Origin: Lamellibrachia columna
Lineage: Eukaryota; Annelida; Polychaeta; Sabellida; Siboglinidae
Length of the DNA stretch: 64,000 nt
NCBI GenBank assembly: GCA_963662155.1
Contig: OY759271.1
Span: forward strand, 16,033,084 to 16,097,083
Reading direction: 5' to 3'
Shown: one piece after another, positions 1 through 11,967 of the stretch
How the letters are laid out: each line of letters begins with the position of its first letter
Numbering within the stretch: position 1 is the first letter of the stretch
The notes under the pieces: model-generated
What the model saw: only the letters and a program-made list of their open reading frames with translations
The model's database searches: none
Told to the model about the DNA's origin: nothing
Made by a program: the position numbers and the translations under genes

Positions 1-91
1 AGACTATTCGTTCACTTATCCACCTCTGCCAAGCACTAATTTATACAGCTGAGTGAACTATAGCAACGTAGAGTGAACGAAATTGCCAAAG

Positions 92-174
92 CTTCGACAC
101 GGCAGCAAGAGGATTCGAACGTAGGTTCTGTCGACTGAGAGACCGATGCTCTAACCGCTAAGCCACCGCGCCCC
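92..174 (-). repeat. tRNA-derived SINE head (or tRNA pseudogene)
   Basis: On the minus strand the segment begins GGGGCGCGGTGGCTTAGCGG and continues TTAGAGC, a good RNA polymerase III A box. It carries the B box GTTCGAATCC about 40 nt later. There is no clean cloverleaf with a paired acceptor stem. The sequence continues past the tRNA-like part into unrelated sequence toward position 1, as expected of a tRNA-derived SINE. The body family is not recognised. Confidence 0.6.
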
Positions 175-240
175 ACACGTTTATGTTTGTTCGATAGATC
201 CAAAAAGACTTTCAAAGGATTATTCCAGTAGTGCTCTTTG

Positions 241-322
241 CTTGTACTCTTGATAAGCCAATGGCTTCCTTGTCCATGCGCCATATGACAAATTTTGCTT
301 TGGGTGGCAATCTTATTAAAAT
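241..322 (+). mobile_element. 3' tail fragment of the CR1/L2-like LINE
   Basis: It contains TGATAAGCCAATGGCTTCCT, TTGTCC and later TGGCAATCTTATTAAAA, matching the 3' untranslated end of the full LINE at 7778-7860. Only the extreme 3' end is present, so this is a strongly 5'-truncated, diverged insertion. Confidence 0.6.
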
Positions 323-653
323 TGTATTTAAATGTGTTTAAAACGTGTAAAATCGGCTGCAATTTGCTGCAGGAATTTATTCCCAGAAACTGGGCTTGGA
401 CGTTCACATGCGTTTCAGCATAAACTTACTTATAAACATGTTAGTTCAGGACGCCAACATTTCTGGCACCTACTTACGTGGACACAACGAAGACATAAAC
501 TTGTATGCGACACACCTACCTATTCATGCAAACCATACCAAACTTGCATAGTATTGCGAAAAAAAAGTTAGTTTTCCATTGTGTTTGTTGCACGTCCTGA
601 CATGACAATACATTGAAGAAGGCACACCATTAAATGATGTTTGTGCTGTTTAC

Positions 654-854
654 CTTGATCGTACTGTATATAGTGTCTTGCCTCCGTTGACTGGGTTGCA
701 TATTTCCTCATAACGTTGTCGTCCACGAGAGCCGAGCCGCGGAAGAGAGAGAAACAGCCGGGTGCGCAGAGAACACAACCAAGGACATGTTCCGTCGCCT
801 TCTGCAGCCAGTGTCCCAGAGCGTACTCGAATATCTGATACCACACCAACGGGC
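654..854 (-). CDS. Chitin synthase exon 12 (last in window)
   Basis: It encodes [39 protein letters not shown] and ARHYIQYDQ. In relatives the next residues hold the catalytic EDR motif, which is outside the window. Acceptor TTTGTTGTAG, donor AAG|GTAAAC. Confidence 0.92.
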
Positions 855-3800
855 CTACAACAAAAGTACTGCAGATGACTGTCCAATAATACCACACCGT
901 TGCTCCTACACCAGAGGCGTTGAAGTTGTTAGCTATATAATAGAAGAACTTGTACTGTACCATATTTAACTTGGATACACTAGCGTATTTCTCATATGAA
1001 ACATTTGTGCAAATCGTAGAACAAAAACCGATAAAATAAGTAATCTGAAGTACAAATATTTCGAGACTGATAGACACCGATGATGACAGTGTTGAAGGCA
1101 GAGACAGCACAACATAGAATGATACACAATAAAACGTAGTCCAACTTCGTAGAACACCGACATTTAGTTTAAACTATGCTACACCTTAGTTTTGACAGTA
1201 TGGCTGTCTACGGTTAAGTTATCGATACATGACATACTAAGTCATTGGTCCCGCAAGAATGATGGAGTGAGTCAGCGATTGGTTAATGGTTGGAAAGAGT
1301 GACGTGCGGACGGATGAACTTTTCATGATCGTAAGAATACGGCAATTACTAAATGACCACATACAGACTGACTCACCACTGCCTACAGGGTGTATACGTC
1401 CGCAGGCTGCCCCGACTCTCTCGTTGCGTTTCATACGGTCGACAAGCAGAGACAGGGCCTTTGGCTTGAAGGCGACGTCGCCGTCGAGGGCCAGAAGGAA
1501 CGTGTTGTCTGCCTGCACCTGCTTCACGCGGACACTGGCATTGGAAGACCACAGCTTGAAGCCAAGGAAGTAATACATGGCCATCACCTGTACAAATCAG
1601 AGGAAGCAGCAACTGTCTGGATTTGTTTTTAACAAATAGCATAGCAAGAATGTGGTACTGTTCCTTCAACTTGCATGTGGTACTGTTCCTTCTACTTGCA
1701 CGTGGTACTGTTCCTTCTACTTGCATGTGGTACTGTTCCTTCTACTTGCATGTGGTACTGTTCCTTCTACTTGCATGTGGTACTGTTCCTTCTACTTGCA
1801 TGTGGTACTGTTCCTTCTACTTGCATGTTGTACTCTTCATTCTACTTGCGTGTGGCATGGTAATGTCTACTTTTATGTGGCACGGTACCTTCTATTTACA
1901 TGTGGCACGGTACCTTCTATTTACATGTGGCACGGTACCTTCTATTTACATGTGGCACGGTACCTTTTATTTACATGTGGCACGGTACCGTCTATTTACA
2001 TGTGGCACAGTACCTTCTACTTGCATGTGCACGGCTCCTTCTACATGCAAGTGGTACGGTACATTTTACTTGCAATACGTCGTATAGTCGTCCGACGGGG
2101 GGAGCCTAGACTCGGCAACACCGATCGTTTAGGAAAGAAAGACTAACCTGGCTCCAACGTTTCTTGTGGCGAATCTTGTGTTTGTCTTTCAAGTGTGCCA
2201 CAATCCTGTTACGCCCTGGCATCTTCCACTCGAGTCTTCCCCCATAAGGAGTGGAAAACACCACTGGCGTCCCGATGGCGATGTTGACCTCGTGGGTTTC
2301 ACTGCAATTAGAAAAATTCCCAGCAACGGGTTTTCCTGATCAACAATAACAACAGCTACAACAACAGACGATTAACATGACTTTACATGGAGTTGCAGAA
2401 GACGACACTTTTCACTAAAGGTACAATGAAATGTGTACAATTCTACGTACCCTTACTATTGATAATCTCTCGTACGGCAGAGAATTACCGGATAGGAAAC
2501 ATTATGGCAACGGTACGTTATATGATCGTTTATTGTATTACGTATCATAATAGTAAAAGTGTTATGTTTCTGAAATTCACCCAAATAGAACGGGTATGTA
2601 TGAAGCACATAACCTAATTAAAATAAGCCAATTAACATGAATGATTCACAAGCAACAATATATCAATGCTTTATTAATAATAACAGTTCGATGTTATACA
2701 TAATATGATGTAAAATGTGTGTAAAATATTTAATTGTCAAGCGATTTGTTTTTAAACTTATTATATCGACTTGTAACGCACTAACACCTTTTTTATAATA
2801 ATGCTCACTAGAACTATTGGCAAAACTAAATGAAAACATATTTCTGACATATGATAATGTAACTTGGAACTGACGAGATTTCTGATTGTGTCCGTCAATG
2901 ACGCAGCGATGTGAAAACTGACCTAGCAGCTTTGTCGATCGCGTTGACGAGTTGGCGCACGAACGAATTCACTCGATAGTTTTGTTCTGTTGATTCGTGA
3001 TCCTCCATCGCGTCGTCGAAGAAGATATGAGCTGTCGAAACAAAACATAATACTATTATGCGGATCTCACAATTAAAACTTTCAGATTAATTAATTAATT
3101 AACTTTTACGTAATTGTATTAATGCACATGAAATAAAGTAGTATTAATAATATAGCAGTTCAACAACAACTTGTGTTTTTATATTGAACGTATCGTAATG
3201 GTTTGGAGAAACGATTACACACGTCTAATAGCATTAGTCTGATCGCCCAAAACGGTTTGTGTTAATGGTACACACATTCCGTAGTTTTTAACACCGTCGT
3301 TTCCATCTTTAATGCAACGCATCACTCACTACTCGTAATAGTAGCTCAGACTTATGTGCCATATAAACTGTTTTAGATTAATCATAATTGTTGTACATAT
3401 AAGACACATGCTTTAGTTATGCATTGTCTTTCTATGAATTAACTGTCTGGGTCAAATTTAATTACCGAACTGTCGTGCCTGTTAATGGCCAACTACGGTA
3501 TCATTAACTATCGTATCAGATAACAATCAACAAACGCACCTTCAAAGTCATAGTAGCCTGGGTCCACCACGTTCAGATATATCTCAGCATTTCTACGGGC
3601 GCTCTGGTCAACGTCCAAACTATAGGCATTGCAAGATATATTCACCTCTATGTGGTTGGCAACAAGCAACAAGCATCTTATCAAGTACGAATATGTGAAC
3701 AGCAATAATCAACAAAAACAACAAGAAGAACACTCATATCCAAAGACGTTTCCACGCCGATTACACCGTTCGTGGCTTCGACGGAGCGTCAAGATTGTTG

Positions 3801-6800
3801 TGTTCGGCAAAACAGTTTGGTGCGATAAGTCCTGGGCTGAGGTCCAGGCAGATAGTTTTAGTTTTGAGTGTAGGGGATGTACGAAGATGAAGGAACTAGA
3901 GGTGGAGTTGGAAGAGCTGAGGCTGCTCGTTGTGGCAATGGTGGGAAGGGAACAGGGGGGTTGTGCCAGTAGTTCCCGTGGGGGGACAGTAGATGATAAA
4001 GTGGGGAAAGACACAAGAGATGCTAGGGAGAGCTCACCGCAGCCTGGGAGGAAGCTGAGAGGAGGGAAGGTGAAAGGTCGTAGGGAGACAGGACGTAAGG
4101 AGACGGGAAGGAAAGGAACGGGAGGGAAGACAACCGGAGGGAAGGAGAAGGGAGTGGGGGAGACGGGAGGGAAACCAACAGGAGTGAAGGAGAGGGGAGT
4201 GGGAGAGACAAGAGCAAAGGAGTGGGAAGTGGGGGAGACAGGAGGGAAGGAGACAGGAGGGAAAGGGTCAGGACAAAATGTGATGGAGGGGATCGAACGG
4301 AAGAGTTATTCTGCAGCAGTGATAGAGGGGGTGAGGAAGAGAGCGAGGGTGTTTGTGATTCGATAGTTAGGAAGACCGACAGAGTCTTAAACAAGGGAGA
4401 TGATGTGGTGGTCTGCTTGCCTGGAGCCAAAATAAAGGCGATAACTGAGAGGGTAAAAAACATCGTAGGCTCGGGTAAGGGTGGATCTGTTTTAGTACAC
4501 GTAGGGACAAATAACGTAGAGAGTGAGGGTACAACTGCCATAGTTAGGAAATATAGGCAGTTGGTCAGAACACTAAAACAGACGCGGGTTGAGCAGGTAA
4601 TACTGTCAGGGATTTTACCTGTAATGGGTAGGAGGGGTCACAAATATCGAAATTGTCGGGGGATGGCAATTAACATGTTAGTCCAGAAGTTATGTAGGGA
4701 AGAGGAAGTTGGATTTGTGGATTTATGGGGAAGTTTTGTTGGGAGGGCTGATATGTACATGAAGGATGGGCTTCATTTAAGTGGAAAGGGGGCGGCAGTA
4801 TTCGCGGACAAACTTTCAGCAGCAGTAGATAGTGACTTGGGTACAATGACAAATATTTTTGGAAGTAAACATTCTTTAAACTAGAAGTGCAGGGGGGTTA
4901 CCTAGAGGTGTCTCAAGCAGAACAAGAGGCCACTAGCACAGATAAACCAATATCAAATCATCCGAAAAACATCTATGAAAAAGGTTATAGATGCGTATGT
5001 TTAAATGCAAGGAGCATAGTAAATAAGAAAAACGAATTAAACATTATGGTAGAAGATATTGACCCTCACATAATTGGTATAACTGAATCATGGGCCAACA
5101 TAGATATAACAGATGCTGAATTAGGACTGACAGGATATGTAATGTTTAGGAAAGATCGAATAGGAAGAAGGGGCGGGGGAGTTATTTTATATGTTAAAGA
5201 ATCTATTCAGGCTTATGAAATAAAAGTAGAAAGGGAAGCAGATTGTGATGAAGCTGTTTGGTGCAAAATTGTTTCAGGAAATTCAAAATTAACTATTGGA
5301 TTAGTTTACCGAAGTCCAAACATAAACGAAGAGGACAACACAAAAATAAAAAACGCTATAAAGGAAGTTAGTAAAGGGGAATGTATCATAATGGGAGATT
5401 TTAACCATGGACACATACAATGGAATTCTCTAGAGAGCACAGGGATTGAGGACCAACAATTTCTATTTTTAATCCAGGATAGCTTTCTTACTCAGCACGT
5501 ACTAGAACCAACCAGGGGAGAAAATGTATTAGATATAGTTTTGTCATCACAGAAAGAATTAGTGGACAATGTAACAATATTTGAACCATTGGGTAATAGT
5601 GACCATAATCAAATACATTTTGACATCAATGTAAAATCAGAAAGTAAAAAAATTAAAACGTACAAAAGAAACTTCCACAAAGGTAACTACAAAGATATGA
5701 GAAAATACTTAGCAAAGCTAGATTGGAATAACATGCTGATGAATAAGACCGCAATTGAATGTTGGAATATTCTAAAATATGAAATTGAGAGTATCATCGA
5801 TAAATTTGTTCCCTTCCAAAAACAAGGAAAACGGTGTAGAAAGAAACACTTGTCAAAAGAGGCTATTAGAAAAATAATGGTAAAACAAACTATGTGGAGG
5901 GTTTATAGGCGTACCAGAAAGGAAGAAGACTATGCAAAATACAAAGAGGCACTTAATGCAGCTACAACTGAAATCAGACAATCTAAAAGAAGCTATGAGC
6001 AAAAACTAGCATGTAACATAAAAAATGACAGCAAGAGTTTTTATGCATATGTCAGGAGTAAACAAAACGTACAAGACAAGGTTGGACCTCTAGAAGACAG
6101 TGCTGGAAATATAATATCACAGGGGTTTTTAATGGCGGAAGACCTAAATGGTTACTTCAGTTCAGTGTTTACCAAAGAAGATATTATTTCATTACCAGTT
6201 GCTGATGCTAAATTTCAGGGGGCTAAATCTGACTATTTAGGTCCGTTAGTTGTAACTCCAGAATTGGTAGCTAAGAAAATAAAGGCAATGAAGGATAACA
6301 AATCACCGGGAGTGGATGGGATTCCTCCAAAATTACTAATGGAAACAGTAGAACAAATCAGTATACCACTTGCAAGAGTATTCAACTTGTCATTAAAAGA
6401 GGGAGTTGTTCCGTTTGAATGGAAAGAAGCAAACATCATACCATTATTTAAAAAGGGTTCGAGAAATAAGTCGGAGAATTACAGACCAGTGAGTTTAACG
6501 TCAGTGAGTTGTAAATTATTAGAAAGGTTAATTAACGACCATATGGTGGACTTCCTCGTTAAGCATAAATTATTAAATTCATCTCAACATGGATTCCTTA
6601 AAGTGAGGTCATGCTTAACAAATATGTTATGTTTTTTGGAAGAAATCACAAAGTGGATAGACGTGGGATCGCCAGTAGATATTATCTACTTAGATTTTCA
6701 GAAAGCTTTTGACAAAGTGCCACATCAAAGATTACTACTTAAATTAAAAGCCCATGGTATCGGGGATAGCATAACTGACTGGATAGAACAATGGCTGACT

Positions 6801-9099
6801 GACAGAAGACAACGAGTTGTAGTAGATGGAGAAGTTTCAAATTGGAAATCGGTTTTGAGTGGGGTACCTCAAGGATCAGTATTAGGACCTATATTATTCT
6901 TAATTTATATCAATGACTTGGACGACAGTATAACAAGTAACGTACTGAAATTTGCGGATGACACAAAACTGTTTAGAAAGGTTAATACTGATGGTGATAA
7001 ACAACATTTACAAAACGATCTAGACAGATTAGTGAAATGGTCTGAGAAATGGCAGATGCTGTTCAATTTTGGGAAATGTAAATGCCTACATACAGGACAT
7101 GGGAACTTGAATGTAAACTATAAAATGGGAGATACTGTTCTGGGTACTACTGTAAAAGAAAAGGACTTAGGAGTTACAATAAGCGCTGATATGAAAGTTT
7201 CAGAGCAGTGTGGTATTGCAGCTTCAAAGGGTAATCAAATTCTTGGATTGATTAGAAGAAACATAACATACAAGGGAAAAAAGTTAATTATACCTCTTTA
7301 TAAAGCAATAGTTAGACCTCATTTAGAATACTGTATACAAGCATGGAGACCATATCGTAAGAAGGATATAGATACGCTTGAACGCATACAAAGGAGAGCA
7401 ACTAAAATGATTCCAGAACTTAGAGACCTTAGTTATGAAGAACGCCTGAAAGAATGTGGTTTAACAACTCTAGAGACAAGGAGGTTAAGAGGAGATCAGA
7501 TTGAAGTTTTTAAGATATTGAATGGGTATAAAAATATTGATAGAAATATGTTTTTCTCACTCAAGAAGGCTAGCAGAACTAGAGGACATGAGGTAAAATT
7601 AGTAAAGGATCAATGTAGATTGGACATCAGGAAGCACTCGTTCTCACAGAGGACAATAAATGAATGGAACAAATTGTCTACAGATTGTGTAACTGTTAGC
7701 AGCGTGAATATGTTTAAAAACAAGGTTGACACATATCTCAGGAGGGCGGGTTATAAGTAGATGAACATTGATGGACTCTCGATAAGCCAATGGCTTCCTT
7801 GTCCACTTGCCATCTGGGCCTTTGGCTTGGATGGCAAATCTTGTTAAATCTTGTTAAAATACTGAACTTGTCCGATTTCTGACGGACCGCAGAAGTTGAC
7901 GAAACAGCTAATAAGTTTCTGTTGTCATTACTGTTATCAATCGTGTTGGTGATCTCCATGTGTACACACAATTACACATTGACCTCAGATGTAGGTGTCT
8001 TAGCCCTGTTCTGTGTAATAAGCATATCACATATAAGGCAACATTGGACGAAACAACGAATAATGAACAAATGGCACGTTTTCACTGCGCTCTATATAGT
8101 GAACTCGGTCTGCTTCGCTTCCCGCGAGCTAAGTGAAATTGGAATGACGAGCCTCGACACTGTGAAGGTAAAGATACGTTTTTATATAGCGTGGTATCCA
8201 GTCCTCGTGATTGATCAAAGCGCGTTTCACTTTACCCCCTGGCAGACATGTTCATACCAACTCGACGTCTCATGGAAGCATACGCCACCCCGAGGAACCC
8301 ACTGCCAAGACAACAAAAACAACAACAACATCGGATGGTGTGTTTAACTCAGGCTCACCTGTTTTCTAAAATATTTTATATGTGCATTTTACGATTTACA
8401 TTGTTTATACGCACCGGAATATCGATTTCAGTACTTGTATCATTTCGTGTTCTGTTTCGTGCCACATTGTAGCGCAAATGTAGATCATAGGTATTCTATC
8501 GCGCATCCGCGTCGCAGTGCAGGTTTCAGGTTGAATAGTATCGTAGACCGGGTCTTCTGGACTTTTTCCTGCGAGGTCATATATCTGCAACGAAATTATT
8601 AATTTTGAATACGAATTCGAACATGCTACGTCTACTAGTGATTAAGGGTTTGTCCATAACCATTGTTATGCTGGGACATACTTACAGATTTGCGAGATTG
8701 TGTTTTCGGTTCGTCGCGCCGGTTGCGATTGTGAAGTAGCGACTGTTCCAGAAGTATCCCATCGTATAGCGGCAAGACGAACAACCTGCAGTAAATCACA
8801 TTGTGAGAGACAACCTGCAGTAGATCACATTGTGAGAGACAACCTGCAGTAGATCACATTGTGAGAGACAACCTGCAGTAGACCACATTGTGAGAGAAAA
8901 CTTGCAGTAGATCACATATTGTGGCGAGCAACTTGCAGTAGATAATATTGTGGAAAACAAGCTACAATACATAACTTGTAGTAGATAGTGGCCAGACACA
9001 CACATACGCAAGCACACACCCCCCCCCCGCGCACACACACAAACACACACACACTCACTTTTCTGTCTTCACACTCAGACACGCACGCACGCACCCACC

Positions 9100-9190
<91 letters not shown>

Positions 9191-9213
9191 TTTTCTGTCT
9201 TCACACATAGACA

Positions 9214-9245
<32 letters not shown>

Positions 9246-9277
9246 CCAACCCACCCATCACCCACCCACCCACCCAC

Positions 9278-9320
<43 letters not shown>

Positions 9321-9361
9321 TTTTCTGTCTTCACACTCAGACACGCACGCACGCACCCACC

Positions 9362-9428
<67 letters not shown>

Positions 9429-11867
9429 TTTTCTGTCTTGGCAAGACGCTCAGACTTAGGGAACCAGATATGCCGAGTGATCCACGCCTGGGCAGCCCAC
9501 CAGAGCCCGACCAGCCAGAAATGTTGCCGCCACACTGACTCCTCCAAGCGCCTGTGACGACCGCAAAACGGTCCAGCAACGATTAACAGTAGACCTGTCT
9601 TGTTCATTACATAGCTAAACTTGCATATCATGACCGACCTTGATATATTTCTTTATTATATTGTGTTGGTTCTTTCTGTTTGTTCTAATACTAACACTAT
9701 CACGACGTCTACTTGCAGATTTACGAATACTAAACATTATTACCTGTAACACTTGAAGTAGATATAGCCAGGCAGAAGGTCAGGATACAGGCATGGGTCG
9801 CTGTTCCACTTCTCGCAGCCAGTGATAAGCAAAGTGAACAAGATCGGTGTCGACAGCAGTAGCGGAAGTGCGTAGCCAAGTCGTTGCGCGCGCAGCTTAG
9901 CGGACGTGCGCGCGCACATATAGCACAGGAAACCGGCGGCCACATTGGCGCAGCAGACAAATATCCAATCCCATTTCATCTGTGGAATCTGATAGGCGTC
10001 GAGTATTATTGTGGAATGCACTTTGGTAAAATACTAGATAAAGTGCACTATATTTGGTACAATGGTGATTCCACATCCCATTTATATCTACTCAATTTTA
10101 AAAGCTATACATTGTATAGTTTATCTATTATTAATGCTGATTATGCACATGGACAATGGTGATTTTACATCCCATTTATAATAATAATAATAATTACTAT
10201 TATTATATTCAATTATTAGTGTATGTCATAGCTTATTTATTTTAATGCATATTTGAATTATTTAGACTTGTGTGTACAATGGCGACTTTACATCCCTTTT
10301 ATGTAATCAATTATATTCTTTATGTTTTCGCCCGAAATAAAAAACTATTCTATTCTATTATATTATATTCTAAATACACAGTCCTCGTCATTAATATAAT
10401 AAAATGTTGTTTATTTAAAAACTGTTTTTCATTGCTGCTGTGGATCTCGTCAATTTGCATTATGTGATTGAAAATAATTATGTTCGTCCCATCAGTGCAA
10501 CAGGCCGCCAAAAGAATCGCGTGTTACATACCTGTGACATAGTCGTCTTGCCATGCGCGCATGACCGGAAGTCGAAGTTGAACAACGACGTAACGACCAA
10601 GTCTCGCGAGACGAATGCCAGCATGAAGAGGAACGCAACGACAACCTTCCAGGCGCTCACAATTAGATAAGTCTTCGTGCGAGTTCGGTTGATCCTGTCC
10701 CTCACGGACAGCACTCTCGACGCCATTCCAAAGAACATAGTGTTTGCGTCGACGTAATTCTCCCACCACCCAAGCGATATAAGGAGCAGAGAGATGGGCA
10801 AAGTCCACGCTGTTTCCACTTCCACGTCACCCAGTCCGTCAATTGTAACCTTCAGGATCGGGTAGACGACGAGGGCAGAGAGCTGGACGAACCAGGCGAC
10901 GAAGTTGGCCGCCATCGTCGACTTCCAGGCGGGCTGCCCCCGACAGCATTCAAGCACGTTGAGCAGGGACGGCAGGAATGAGACTCCCAGCATCAACATG
11001 TCTCCCTGGACGACGTTGTCGAGCAACGGCAGCACGCGATACACGAACATGCACACGCCAAGCACGTGCAGCGTCTCCACAGTGAGAACCTGTCGCGACA
11101 GACTCGGATTCGGCTTATTTTGACCTGGTTTGAACATTCGAATAATTTACAAAATTAATGATACGGTCAAGGAGACTGCCATTAAGACATACAATGTTGC
11201 TACAATGGGAGCTACCCATGGAAAGTTAATAATATAAAGAAAGTAAACACATAATAAACATTATATAATAAAATAAATGTTTTTAGAGGCACATTTATAA
11301 ATATTCGTGTACATTTTCACATACTTGGAATTCAAATGCTCACCACTAGCAAAATGTCCACCTGCGGTGTCTTCTTCCGCTTGAAGCAGGTGATCCAGGC
11401 GCAGCGTATGAATACAAAAACATACGGCGCGCACATGATGACGAACATGCACCAGTACCAACGTACAGAGGCTGCATCGCACATTTCGCTGTGGTAAACC
11501 GAATGCTTAATTTTGGCGCCTTCTGTTGTCAGACATGGCAGACCGGTAGCGCCGCCCACGTGCAGTTCCGGAACTGCTACGCATTTCGTATGCGGGGGGT
11601 CTGTCTCGTAGTCAGCGCATCTGACCGCGGACGGATGGCGGATGTTGGAGGCGACGAAGAGGAGCGTGCCACGACTGAGGAGGATGGCAGCGAGGGTGGC
11701 GGTGAACAGAGCAAGGATGGCGATGACTCTGAAGGCCTGCATGGCGACGGCGTAGAACGACTCGTTCACATCGCTGATCGAGATGGGTGGGACGACGCGA
11801 AAGATGTCCCACGTCTTCCCCTTGTCTCGACGGCTGCGGGTAACAGAAAATGGTGTGTGCTCGGAAC

Positions 11868-11927
<60 letters not shown>

Positions 11928-11935
11928 TGCGTACG

Positions 11936-11967
<32 letters not shown>

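Larger units (their letters stand above)
1..653. other. Intron of chitin synthase running off the left edge
   Basis: This lies downstream of the last visible chitin synthase exon, whose donor GTAAAC starts at 653 on the minus strand. No further exon of the family, such as the segment with the EDR and QRRRW motifs, is seen here, so the gene continues to the left of the window. The stretch holds a tRNA-like SINE head (92-174) and a LINE 3' tail (241-322). I see nothing else in it. Confidence 0.7.
3720..7860 (+). mobile_element. Near-complete CR1/L2-like LINE, antisense inside chitin synthase intron 7
   Basis: It carries ORF1 (zinc-like/acid-basic region plus SGNH-type esterase, frameshifted) and an open ORF2 (AP endonuclease plus reverse transcriptase). 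The 3' UTR ends in repeated TCTTGTTAAA. The 5' boundary is approximate: it must lie between exon 8 (3619) and the first ORF1-like residues near 3800. The 3' UTR holds an 8-bp stem (TTGCCATC...GATGGCAA) just before the tail. No target-site duplication was found. At least seven truncated relatives lie elsewhere in the window. Confidence 0.92.

Noticed and set aside
92..174. Functional tRNA gene
   Set aside because: The A and B boxes are present but no paired acceptor stem or clean anticodon arm; more likely a SINE head.
1623..2146. Plus-strand repetitive protein frames of 154 and 164 codons
   Set aside because: They run through a 25-bp minisatellite in all three frames; it lies in an intron of the minus-strand gene.
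4023..4541. Minus-strand frame rich in Ser, Pro and Leu
   Set aside because: Shadow of the Gly/Lys-rich low-complexity part of LINE ORF1.
7922..8347. 141-codon plus-strand frame
   Set aside because: Antisense within chitin synthase intron 7, no domain, composition like the surrounding intron.
8781..8930. CRISPR-like repeat array
   Set aside because: The 29-bp units are contiguous without spacers and the DNA is animal; they are tandem repeats seeded from a splice acceptor.
8988..9557. Plus and minus frames rich in His-Thr or Cys-Val near 9 kb
   Set aside because: Artefacts of the CA array in chitin synthase intron 5.
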